From assembly GCA_964371655.1 (NCBI GenBank), contig CAYJOD010000026.1, positions 1 to 64,000 of the forward strand: a stretch of 64,000 bases of DNA, read 5' to 3'. Origin of the DNA: CAZGSN01 sp964371655. Lineage in GTDB: Bacteria; Desulfobacterota; Binatia; HRBIN30. Every line of letters starts with the position of its first letter. The first letter of the stretch is position 1. The notes under the pieces are model-generated. The model did no database searches. It was given only the letters and a program-made list of their open reading frames with translations, and was not told the DNA's origin. Position numbers and translations under genes: made by a program. Below, piece after piece: positions 44,789 to 53,763 of the stretch.

Positions 44789-47497
44789 ATGAATGACGTA
44801 GACCTCAGCGGCTATGCCGCCGACGAGATCCTCCGCGATGGTGACTCGATTCACGTCCGCGCCATCCGCCCCGACGACAAAGAGCGCCTGCTACGGCATT
44901 TTCACCAACTCGGCGAGCGCTCCGTGTACTTTCGCTTCTTCGGGGCGAAGCGCCGTCTCAACGAAGCCGAGTTGCAGCGTTTCACCGAACCTGATTTTCG
45001 CAGTCATATAGGCCTGGTGGCGACGCTACGTGCCGAGGGCGATGAAAGCATCATCGGTGTCGGCCGCTTCTTTAGACGCGACGACGTTGCTTGCCCGCAT
45101 CGTGCCGAGGTCGCCTTTGCCGTCGCCGACGCCCATCAGGGTCGTGGCATCGGTACCGTCCTCCTGGAGCACCTCGCCAAGCTGGCGTTGACCATGGGCA
45201 TCACCGAGTTCGAGGCCGATGTCCTGGGCGAAAACAATCAGATGCTCGCCGTCTTCCGCCGCAGCGGCTTCCGCGTCTGTCGCTCGGTCGAGGCCGGGGT
45301 GGTTCACGTTACTTTCCCGACCGCCGAAACCGAGGAGTTTCGCGAAGCCAGTCTGACACGCGACAAGATCGCCGCCGCGCAGAGCGTGCGCAATCTCATC
45401 GAACCCCGTTCCATCGCCGTCGTCGGCGCGTCGCGCCAACCCGAGACGGTCGGCTCGTCGTTGGTGGCGAACCTGAAGCGCTGCGGGTTTACCGGGCCGA
45501 TCTATCCGGTGAATCCTGCCGCGAGCGAGATCGAAGGCTTGCGCTGCTACCCGAGCATCGCGGCCATCGAGGCCCCGGTCGGGCTCGCGATCATCGCCGT
45601 CCCGGCCGCCGCGGTCGAAGCAAGCGTCGTCGAGTGTGCCCGCGCCGGCGTGCACGGCGTGCTGGTGATCTCATCCGGATTCGCCGAGGTCTCGGCGGAG
45701 GGCCGCCGCGCTCAGGAGAGACTCACCCACCTCGTCCGCGAATCCGGTATGCGCATGGTCGGTCCGAACTGCCTCGGGCTCATCAACACCGCCCCCGCGG
45801 TTTCCATGAATGCCACCTTCGCTCCCGCCTGGCCCGCGGCCGGAAACATCGCGATGTTGTCGCAGAGCGGCGCGCTTGGATTGGCCATTCTCGATCATGT
45901 GTGCGACCTCAACGCCGGAATTTCGACGTTCGTTTCCGTTGGCAACAAGGCCGACGTCTCCGGCAACGACCTGCTCTGTTACTGGGCCGAAGACCCGCGT
46001 ACCGAGGTTATCCTTCTCTACCTCGAAAGCTTCGGCAACCCGCGTCGCTTTGCGCGCATTGCGCCCGACGTCGCGCGCCGGAAGCCGATCGTTGCGGTGA
46101 AGTCGGGACGCTCCGCGGCCGGAACCCGCGCGGCGTCGAGCCACTCCGCTTCCTTGGCAAGTCTCGACGTCGCCGTCGATGCGTTGTTTGAGCAAGCTGG
46201 AGTGATTCGCACCAACACCCTCGAAGAGCTTTTCGACGTTGCCGTGCTGCTGTCGACCCAACCGGTGCCGGCCGGGCCGCGCGTCGGTGTCGTCACCAAC
46301 GCTGGCGGCCCGGGGATCCTGTTCGCCGACGCCTGCGCGGCCTCGAAGCTGCAGGTACCGGAGTTGACTGCTTCGACCCTTGACGCACTGCGAGCCTTTC
46401 TCCCCGCGCAAGCGGGCCTGTCGAACCCCATCGACATGATCGCCTCGGCAAGTCCGGAACAATACGAGCGCAGCATCGCTGCCGTCGGTGCGGATCCCAA
46501 CGTCGACGCCGTGGTCGTGATCTATATCCCCCTGTTCCTCACGCAGGTGGATGCAATCGCGGCCGCCATCTCTCGCGGCGCCGCCGCGGTACCGGCGGGC
46601 AAGCCGGTGCTTACCGTATTCATCTCGTCCAAAGGTGCACCGCCACTTCTCGCCGGCGGCGCGCGCGGACGCCTACCTTCGTTCAGTTATCCCGAGAACG
46701 CCGCGGCGGCGTTGGCGCGCGTGGAACGCTACGGCCGCTGGCGCCAGCGGCCGCCGGGCACGGCGCTGCACCTCGATAGCTTCGCCGAAAAGACCGTGCG
46801 TGTGGTCATCGATCGGGTGCTGCAGTCGGCGCAGGGGCCGTGCTGGCTCGAACCCAAGGACGTGGAGACGCTGCTGCGCGCCACCGGCATCCGCGTCGCC
46901 GCGGCCGAGCAGACCTCGCCCGAAGACGCCGTCGCTACAGCAGAACGTCTCGGCTATCCGCTCGTCGCCAAGGTCGTCTCGCGCGAGATCGTTCACAAGA
47001 GCGACATCGGCGGCGTGATTCTCGGACTGGAGTCGGCGCAGAGCGTGGAGGTCGCGGTGCGAACCTTGGAGCAGAAAGTCCAAGCAGCCGGCGTGCACCT
47101 CGATCACATCCTGCTGCAGCGCCAGATCCCCGACGGTATCGAGGCCTTGGTGGGCGTCACCACCGATCCCACTTTCGGCCCCTTGGTCGTGTGCGGGTTG
47201 GGCGGCATCATGGTCGAGCTCCTGAGCGACGTCACCTTTCGGCTGACGCCGGTGACCGACACCGACGCCGCCGAAATGCTCGAACGCCTACGTGCCGCCA
47301 AGCTGCTGGACGGCTACCGCGGCGCCCCGCCCGGAGATCGTGCCGCGCTCATTGATCTGATCATGCGTCTCTCCGCACTCGTGGAGGCCGTTCCCGAGTT
47401 GCGCGAGCTCGACCTCAATCCGGTCAAAGTCCTCGCCCCCGGCAAGGGCGTGATCGTCGTCGACAGTCGCATGCGCATCGCCCCGCTTCCGGCATAA
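44789..47497 (+). CDS. GNAT acetyltransferase fused to ADP-forming acyl-CoA synthetase
   Basis: 902 aa from the ATG at 44789. The N-terminal ~200 aa are a GNAT domain (YFRFFGAKRRLNEAELQRF, HRAEVAFAVADAHQGRGIGT, with the QGRGIG acetyl-CoA loop). Then comes the ADP-forming synthetase: CoA-binding domain (IEPRSIAVVGASRQPETVGS), ligase domain (GNIAMLSQSGALGLAILDH, SSHSASLAS, NAGGPGILFADACAAS) and a C-terminal ATP-grasp (GYPLVAKVVSREIVHKSDIG, CGLGGIMVELLSDV). Pat-type protein acetyltransferases usually carry GNAT at the C-terminus; here it is N-terminal, another known order. It either acetylates proteins such as acyl-CoA synthetases or makes acyl-CoA. Confidence 0.93.
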   Translation: MNDVDLSGYAADEILRDGDSIHVRAIRPDDKERLLRHFHQLGERSVYFRFFGAKRRLNEAELQRFTEPDFRSHIGLVATLRAEGDESIIGVGRFFRRDDVACPHRAEVAFAVADAHQGRGIGTVLLEHLAKLALTMGITEFEADVLGENNQMLAVFRRSGFRVCRSVEAGVVHVTFPTAETEEFREASLTRDKIAAAQSVRNLIEPRSIAVVGASRQPETVGSSLVANLKRCGFTGPIYPVNPAASEIEGLRCYPSIAAIEAPVGLAIIAVPAAAVEASVVECARAGVHGVLVISSGFAEVSAEGRRAQERLTHLVRESGMRMVGPNCLGLINTAPAVSMNATFAPAWPAAGNIAMLSQSGALGLAILDHVCDLNAGISTFVSVGNKADVSGNDLLCYWAEDPRTEVILLYLESFGNPRRFARIAPDVARRKPIVAVKSGRSAAGTRAASSHSASLASLDVAVDALFEQAGVIRTNTLEELFDVAVLLSTQPVPAGPRVGVVTNAGGPGILFADACAASKLQVPELTASTLDALRAFLPAQAGLSNPIDMIASASPEQYERSIAAVGADPNVDAVVVIYIPLFLTQVDAIAAAISRGAAAVPAGKPVLTVFISSKGAPPLLAGGARGRLPSFSYPENAAAALARVERYGRWRQRPPGTALHLDSFAEKTVRVVIDRVLQSAQGPCWLEPKDVETLLRATGIRVAAAEQTSPEDAVATAERLGYPLVAKVVSREIVHKSDIGGVILGLESAQSVEVAVRTLEQKVQAAGVHLDHILLQRQIPDGIEALVGVTTDPTFGPLVVCGLGGIMVELLSDVTFRLTPVTDTDAAEMLERLRAAKLLDGYRGAPPGDRAALIDLIMRLSALVEAVPELRELDLNPVKVLAPGKGVIVVDSRMRIAPLPA

Positions 47498-47584
47498 TGC
47501 GGCTTGGGGGATTCGGAGCGGGCTTCGGACCTCGGACTTCGGACGGCAGGCGTCAGGTCAATGCCGATCGGTGAAGGTGTTATC

Positions 47585-47629
47585 GCCCCGAAGGGGCAGT
47601 GATTCGAAAGCCCAGGGCAACGCCCTGGG
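47585..47629. repeat. two short palindromes after the synthetase
   Basis: GCCCCGAAGGGGC (47585-47597) and CCCAGGGC-AAC-GCCCTGGG (47611-47629), each perfect. They lie about 90 nt after the stop and next to a longer inverted repeat. The pair resembles a palindromic motif that I recall as widespread in environmental genomes. Confidence 0.65.
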
Positions 47630-47642
47630 AACACTGAGTTGG

Positions 47643-47780
47643 AACCACGGATGGACGCTGATTAACGCGGATAGGACCAACCAGAAACCGGACACACAGG
47701 GGGCCAGGTGATGAATTCGCCACGCTTCGACGGAAGCGTTTCCCTTCCGAATCCGTGTCCATCCGCGTTTATCCGCGGTT
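47643..47780. repeat. inverted repeat of the ACCACGGAT family
   Basis: Left arm 47643-47673 (AACCACGGATGGACGC...) faces right arm 47751-47780 (...CGTTTATCCGCGGTT), about 30 nt each with several mismatches and a 77-nt spacer. A second member of the family, with different arm text, is at 62793-62870. It lies in the 420-nt gap 47498-47917, which holds no gene. Confidence 0.75.
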
Positions 47781-47917
47781 CAACTGTCCTTTTCTAAATG
47801 TCGCCGTGTGGAAACGCTCGCGACAACGCCCCCGCCCACATGCTGAGTGCGTAGGGCCGTGACCTGTTGGCCGTCTGCAGGTATGGTGTGGGTTGTCTTT
47901 CAGGCAGGTGGCAGCCG

Positions 47918-48442
47918 ATGAACCTCGTCGACATCCTCGTAGGACTCGCGGTCCTCTTCTTCGGCCGGAAGCTGTTCTGGGTATTTGTCGGCGGCGTCGG
48001 ATTCTTGCTCGGGGTGACGTTGGCTGGGAGACTCCTCATGGTCGCACCGGGCTGGCAAGTACTGGTCAGCGGTCTGGTGCTTGGAGCATTGGGCGCGCTC
48101 ACCGCGATTGTCTTCGAACGGGCGGCGGTCGCCGTGGCTGGATTCCTCGTCGGTGCTGCCATTGGGATGGGGGTGATGGACATGATGGCCTTCCGCCCGG
48201 ATCCCCTCATCTGGAGCGTCTCTTGGTTGGTCGCTGGCGTCTTCGGTGCGATGCTGGTGACCGCCTTGTTTGATTGGGCGTTAATCGTCTTGTCGTCGGT
48301 CGTGGGCGCAGGTCTCGTGGTGAATGCGATCACGATGACTCGGCCCAACGCCTCAGCGCTGTTCGCGATGCTGCTGGTGATCGGCATCGTCGTACAGGCG
48401 ACACGTTGGGAACGAGGCCCGCGTGCGATCGATCGACATTGA
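47918..48442 (+). CDS. multi-pass membrane protein, DUF4203-like
   Basis: 174 aa from the ATG at 47918 (AGGCAGGTGG upstream). About six hydrophobic segments: DILVGLAVLFFGRKLFWVFV, LVSGLVLGALGALTAIVF, AVAGFLVGAAIGMGVMDMM, WLVAGVFGAMLVTALFDWAL, LSSVVGAGLVVNAITM and ALFAMLLVIGIVVQATRW. The Gly-rich helices resemble TMEM198/DUF4203 proteins. The function is unknown. No neighbour is obviously linked. Confidence 0.75.
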   Translation: MNLVDILVGLAVLFFGRKLFWVFVGGVGFLLGVTLAGRLLMVAPGWQVLVSGLVLGALGALTAIVFERAAVAVAGFLVGAAIGMGVMDMMAFRPDPLIWSVSWLVAGVFGAMLVTALFDWALIVLSSVVGAGLVVNAITMTRPNASALFAMLLVIGIVVQATRWERGPRAIDRH

Positions 48443-48475
48443 GGGTCACGGGACAGAAGGGGGTAGGCCCGTTGC

Positions 48476-48616
48476 GGCTTTGCCCGCCAATTCGATACGA
48501 GGGGTTGGAGTCCCGCCTTTAGGCGGTCTTCGTCCGCTGATTGAATGGCTGATGCCGGCTAAAGCCGGTACTCCAACCTCGATGCGTCACCTGTTGGGGA
48601 ATTGGCGGGCAAAGCC
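48476..48616. repeat. nested inverted repeat with perfect 18-bp outer arms
   Basis: The outer arms GGCTTTGCCCGCCAATTC (48476-48493) and GAATTGGCGGGCAAAGCC (48599-48616) are perfect. Inside, 48499-48526 faces 48554-48581 through GGTTGGAGT/ACTCCAACC and the small palindromes CCGCCTTTAGGCGG and CCGGCTAAAGCCGG. The element fills most of the 320-nt gap between the membrane protein and bactofilin. Confidence 0.85.
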
Positions 48617-48761
48617 CCCCGTTGTCTCTCTCCGTCGTGCTGGCGGATTTTTTCACGGTCCTCTGAGGCCTCGGAGCCTGCCGCTATAAGGCTTTGACAA
48701 GCAAAATCCAGGGTGTTAGAAGCACCGCCGCTTCAAAATCCACCAGCAGGAGAAAAGCTTC

Positions 48762-49286
48762 ATGGCCTTGTTCGGTAAGGATGACAAGATGCAGCGCTTC
48801 GACGAACCGCCTAGCTTTACCACCGCTCCGGTGCCGGTCCGGCAAAGCGATTCGAACCTTGCAGATGAGTCGGTGCAGGCGCACCTGGGCAAGGGCAGTC
48901 GGGTCGAGGGGAAGCTGACCTTCGAGGCCAGTGTCAAGATCGACGGCCAGGTGGAAGGCGAGATCATCGCGCAGGATACCGTGATTGTCGGTGAGAATGC
49001 CGTCGTCACGGCGCAGATCACGGCCGGTACCGTCGTCATTCGCGGCAAGGTCACGGGCGACATCGTGGCTCGCAAGCGCGTCGAGCTGCGCGCGCCCGGG
49101 AAGGTCGTCGGCAACATCCATACGCCGACGATCGTGATCCACGAGGGCGTTTTCTTCGAGGGGCATTGTTCGATGAACGCCGCCGACTCGAAGTCGGAGC
49201 GCGGCGACAAGAAGGTTGCCTTGTTTCCGAAGGAAGCGAGTCTCCCAGCTGGCCCAGTGCGCATGACTTCGGAGGCCGGCAAGTAG
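48762..49286 (+). CDS. bactofilin (polymer-forming cytoskeletal protein)
   Basis: 174 aa. AGGAGAAAAGC lies just before the ATG. Central beta-helix of short repeats: VQAHLGKGSRVEGKLTFEAS, VKIDGQVEGEIIAQDTVIVG, VVTAQITAGTVVIRGKVTG, RVELRAPGKVVGNIHTPTIV and IHEGVFFEGHCSM. Short disordered tails lie on both sides. Bactofilins polymerise without nucleotide and scaffold wall or division machinery. In several Desulfobacterota a bactofilin gene precedes the ATP synthase operon, as here. Confidence 0.95.
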   Translation: MALFGKDDKMQRFDEPPSFTTAPVPVRQSDSNLADESVQAHLGKGSRVEGKLTFEASVKIDGQVEGEIIAQDTVIVGENAVVTAQITAGTVVIRGKVTGDIVARKRVELRAPGKVVGNIHTPTIVIHEGVFFEGHCSMNAADSKSERGDKKVALFPKEASLPAGPVRMTSEAGK

Positions 49287-49436
49287 CTCGTTCGGCTTCA
49301 CCGCACGACCCTCTAGCTCAGCTACCATCTCTCGAATTCCGGGTCCTCGCCGCAAGCGAAGACCCGGTTTCGTACAAGCAAGTCACGAGAAGACAAGAAG
49401 TGAACGTAGGTCGTCGCGCCCTTAAACTTGGTAGGG

Positions 49437-49534
49437 CCAAAGGGAATGAGGGGCAAAGGGACAGAGGGAAGATGAAAGGAACAGTTCGTCTTCCCTTTAC
49501 CCCTGAACCCTTTGTCCCTCGGACCCTTTGTGGG
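49437..49534. repeat. purine-rich imperfect inverted repeat before atpF'
   Basis: The left arm (CAAAGGGAATGAGGGGCAAA and on, 49439-49486) is purine-rich and the right arm (TTCCCTTTACCCCTGAACCC and on, to CCCTTTG at 49531) is its imperfect complement with many offsets. The arms are built from AAGGG-type words, so the pairing is degenerate. It lies 18 nt before the atpF' ATG. Confidence 0.6.
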
Positions 49535-49551
49535 ATTTCAAAGACAACACG

Positions 49552-49986
49552 ATGTTAGCTTTTCCACCTGACATTTCCTTCGTTTACCAAATCGTTTCGT
49601 TCGTGATCCTGTTCGCGGGCCTCAAGCACCTGATCTTCGATCCGATGTTGCGGGTGATTGAAGAACGCGAGCGGCGCACCACGGGTGCCAAGCGTGTGGC
49701 CGCCGACCTGCGCTCCGACAGCGATCGCCAGGCCGCCGAGTACGAAGCGAAGATGCAACAAGTACGTCTGGAGCTGAGCGCCTCAACCGACTCGGCCAGG
49801 GCCGTGATCGCGACGGAAGAACGCGGCATTGTCGGTGCGGCGCGGACGCAGACCGCTGCGGAGCTTTCGGAGTTGCGCGTGCGCCTGGCGCGACAATCCG
49901 AGGAGGCACGCCCGCAACTCGGCCGCGATGCACGCGATCTCGCCGGACAGATGTTCGAGCGCGTCGTGGGGAGACCAGCCGCATGA
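49552..49986 (+). CDS. atpX: ATP synthase F0 subunit b' (second stator subunit)
   Basis: 144 aa from the ATG at 49552. N-terminal membrane helix (FVYQIVSFVILFAGLKHLIF) and a long charged helix (MLRVIEERERRTTGAKRVA, to the C-terminus). It forms the peripheral stalk with the b subunit encoded next. The ATG of atpF overlaps its stop (ATGA). First gene of the F1/stator operon; a and c subunit genes are not here. Confidence 0.9.
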   Translation: MLAFPPDISFVYQIVSFVILFAGLKHLIFDPMLRVIEERERRTTGAKRVAADLRSDSDRQAAEYEAKMQQVRLELSASTDSARAVIATEERGIVGAARTQTAAELSELRVRLARQSEEARPQLGRDARDLAGQMFERVVGRPAA

Positions 49987-50660
49987 GCGCGCTTCGCCGC
50001 TGCCTGATCGCCCTCACCCTAACCCTCTCCCAGAGGGAGAGGGGAGCTTGCCTGGATGGACTCGATCGTTCCTTTCGACATGCTGTTCGCTGGCTCTCGG
50101 TATGGTTGCTGCCGTTGCTCGTCGATGTCGCCCGCGCCGCCGAAGAAGCTCACCATGAAAGTGGCGCCGAGCACCACCCCGCCGGCATTCCCTGGGGCAC
50201 CCTTGGCCTTACCACCGTAAACTTCCTGCTCTTTTGTTACGTGATCGCGCGTTTTGTGATGCCTGCGGTTCGTGGCTGGCTGCGCGAACGGCACCAGCGC
50301 ATCGTCGGCGACCTCGAAGCGGCGGCAAAGGCAAAGGCGGAAGCCCTGCGGCTTCGCGACGACTGGCAACGGCGCATCGACCAGCTCGGCGAGACCGCCG
50401 CAGAGATGCGTACCCAGGCTCGACTCGACGCCGAACGCGAACGCGACCGCATTCTCGCTGCGGCTCACAAGTCGGCGGAGACGATCCGCAAGGATGCGGA
50501 GCGCACCGCCGCGTATCAGATCCGGCGCACCGAAGAACAGCTGCGCGCCGAGCTCGCAAAGGCCGCCCTGCAACAGGTCGAGGAACAAGTGCGCAGCAAG
50601 TGGACCGCTGAGGATCAGACGCGCTTCGTTGCCGACTTTCTAGCGCAGGTGCAGTCGTGA
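49983..50660 (+). CDS. atpF: ATP synthase F0 subunit b, with unusual N-terminus
   Basis: 225 aa, stator stalk subunit. A membrane helix (GLTTVNFLLFCYVIARFVM) leads to a long basic-acidic coiled coil (DLEAAAKAKAEALRLRDDWQ, AERERDRILAAAHKSAETIR). Before it is a leader-peptide-like stretch (WLSVWLLPLLVDVARAAE, about 39-56), as in b subunits of this group. The first ~33 residues are odd: residues 10-21 (ALTLTLSQRERG) are encoded by a copy of a palindromic repeat (50011-50044). No ATG or GTG lies between this repeat and the leader. Start coupled to atpX (ATGA); stop overlaps atpH (GTGA). Confidence 0.92.
   Translation: MSALRRCLIALTLTLSQRERGACLDGLDRSFRHAVRWLSVWLLPLLVDVARAAEEAHHESGAEHHPAGIPWGTLGLTTVNFLLFCYVIARFVMPAVRGWLRERHQRIVGDLEAAAKAKAEALRLRDDWQRRIDQLGETAAEMRTQARLDAERERDRILAAAHKSAETIRKDAERTAAYQIRRTEEQLRAELAKAALQQVEEQVRSKWTAEDQTRFVADFLAQVQS
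50011..50044. repeat. palindromic repeat inside the start of atpF
   Basis: CCCTCACCCTAACCCTCTCCC, hairpin CCCTCTCCC-AGA-GGGAGAGGG (50023-50043). 20 of 22 bases match the reverse complement of 29784-29805. It is in frame and encodes residues 10-21 of AtpF. Confidence 0.85.
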
Positions 50661-51199
50661 GCTCCGTCGCGCGTCGCTACGCCAAGGCGCTGTTTGGCCT
50701 CGCCAAGGAATCAGCATCCCTGGAACCGACGGCTGCCGAGCTCGGGCGACTGGCGGCGGTGTCTGCCGATCCCGGTGTGCGTGAGGTGCTCAGCAGCCCG
50801 TTGCTTTCGATGACGAGTCGCGGCGAGCTGATCCAGACCATCGCGCGCGAATTGAAGCTCTCGGATCTGACGACGCGGTTCGTTCGCGTACTCTCGGACC
50901 ATCAGCGTCTGGATGTGCTGCGGCTCATCCAGATGCACTACGAGCGTTTGCTGGATGAGAGCATGGGACGGGTTCGCGCCACCATTCGCACCGCGAGTCG
51001 CTTGGACCCGCACCAGCAGAACGCCATCGTCGCCACCTTCACGAAGCTCACCGGCAAGCAGGTTCTTCCGGAAGTCGTCGTCGATCCGGACCTTCTCGGC
51101 GGTGTCGTGGTGGAGGTGGGGGGACGAGTCTACGACGGCAGTGTACGCACGCAACTCGATCGGCTCGCCAAGCAGCTCGCCGGAACCGCAGCTCTGTAG
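50657..51199 (+). CDS. atpH: ATP synthase F1 subunit delta
   Basis: 180 aa from a GTG that overlaps the atpF stop. Family features: VARRYAKALFGLAKESASLE, VLSSPLLSMTSRGELIQTI, FVRVLSDHQRLDVLRLIQM and a C-terminal VVDPDLLGGVVVEVGGRVYD. It joins the stalk to the alpha3beta3 head. A gap of 127 nt follows before atpA. Confidence 0.96.
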   Translation: MSSVARRYAKALFGLAKESASLEPTAAELGRLAAVSADPGVREVLSSPLLSMTSRGELIQTIARELKLSDLTTRFVRVLSDHQRLDVLRLIQMHYERLLDESMGRVRATIRTASRLDPHQQNAIVATFTKLTGKQVLPEVVVDPDLLGGVVVEVGGRVYDGSVRTQLDRLAKQLAGTAAL

Positions 51200-51326
51200 G
51201 CGATTTGAAGGGCACCACGCGTTGCATATGAATCAATTTCCCAAAGGCAGCCTGAAGCCACCCATCGGGGAGCGGTCAGCGCACCGATGGCCCGAGGCTT
51301 TGCCTCGTTAGGAGGAAACACCCGAC

Positions 51327-52835
<1,509 letters not shown>

Positions 52836-52878
52836 CCTCGACGTAGGTCGGCTCTAATTGCCCGGATTTCGACAGCCC

Positions 52879-53739
52879 ATGGCAAGTCTCAAATCAATCC
52901 GCAAACGCATCGGCTCGGTCAAGAGCACCCAGAAGATCACCAAGGCGATGAAGGTGGTGTCGGCGGCCAAGCTGCGTCGCGCCCAGGACGCCGCCACCGC
53001 GGCGCGTCCGTACGCGGTGAAGCTGACCGGCCTGCTGCAGAACGTTTCCGCTTGCGTCGGTGCGACCTCACATCCTCTGCTGCAGACCCGTGCCGAGGAG
53101 AAGACGGTGCACCTCCTCCTGGTAACCGGCGACCGTGGTTTGTGCGGCGGTTTCAACACGAATGTCATTCGCAAGGCGGAAGCGTTCTTGAACGAACGCG
53201 GCCGTGACAACGTGCGCATGACGGTGGTTGGACGGCGCGGCTTCGATTACTTCCGGAAGCGCCCGGTGAAAATCGTCGGCGAGCACATCAACTTGTTGGG
53301 CGGCCCGAGCGCCGAGCTCGCGGCCCAGCTCGGCGAGCAGCTGGCGCGCGAGTTCGCCGATGCCACGGTCGACGCCGTCTACGTTATCTACAATCGCTTT
53401 CGCTCGGCGTTGGTGCAGACGCCGACGGTGGACCAACTGCTGCCATTGGCGGCGGGCGAAGCGGATGCGGCGGATTCGCTCGAGTATCTTTACGAGCCCA
53501 ACGCCGTGGAGCTGCTCGACCGACTGCTGCGCCGCTACGTCAACGTCATCATCCATCGCGCTTTCCTGGAATCGGTGGCCAGCGAGCATGGGGCGCGCAT
53601 GACGTCCATGGATAGCGCCACCAACAATGCTAGCGACATGATCGGCCGGCTGACGCTGGAGATGAACCGCGCTCGCCAAGCAACGATCACCAAGGAGCTG
53701 ATGGAAATCATCAGCGGCGCCGAGGCGCTCAACGGATAG
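52879..53739 (+). CDS. atpG: ATP synthase F1 subunit gamma
   Basis: 286 aa from the ATG at 52879, which gives the family start ASLKSIRKRIGSVKSTQKIT; a TTG at 52858 is less likely. Ends with the C-terminal helix SATNNASDMIGRLTLEMNRA, ARQATITKELMEIISGAEAL. The rotary shaft in the F1 head. 43 nt after atpA, 24 nt before atpD. Confidence 0.98.
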   Translation: MASLKSIRKRIGSVKSTQKITKAMKVVSAAKLRRAQDAATAARPYAVKLTGLLQNVSACVGATSHPLLQTRAEEKTVHLLLVTGDRGLCGGFNTNVIRKAEAFLNERGRDNVRMTVVGRRGFDYFRKRPVKIVGEHINLLGGPSAELAAQLGEQLAREFADATVDAVYVIYNRFRSALVQTPTVDQLLPLAAGEADAADSLEYLYEPNAVELLDRLLRRYVNVIIHRAFLESVASEHGARMTSMDSATNNASDMIGRLTLEMNRARQATITKELMEIISGAEALNG

Positions 53740-53763
53740 GTTTGGGAATAAAGGACAAGCGCG

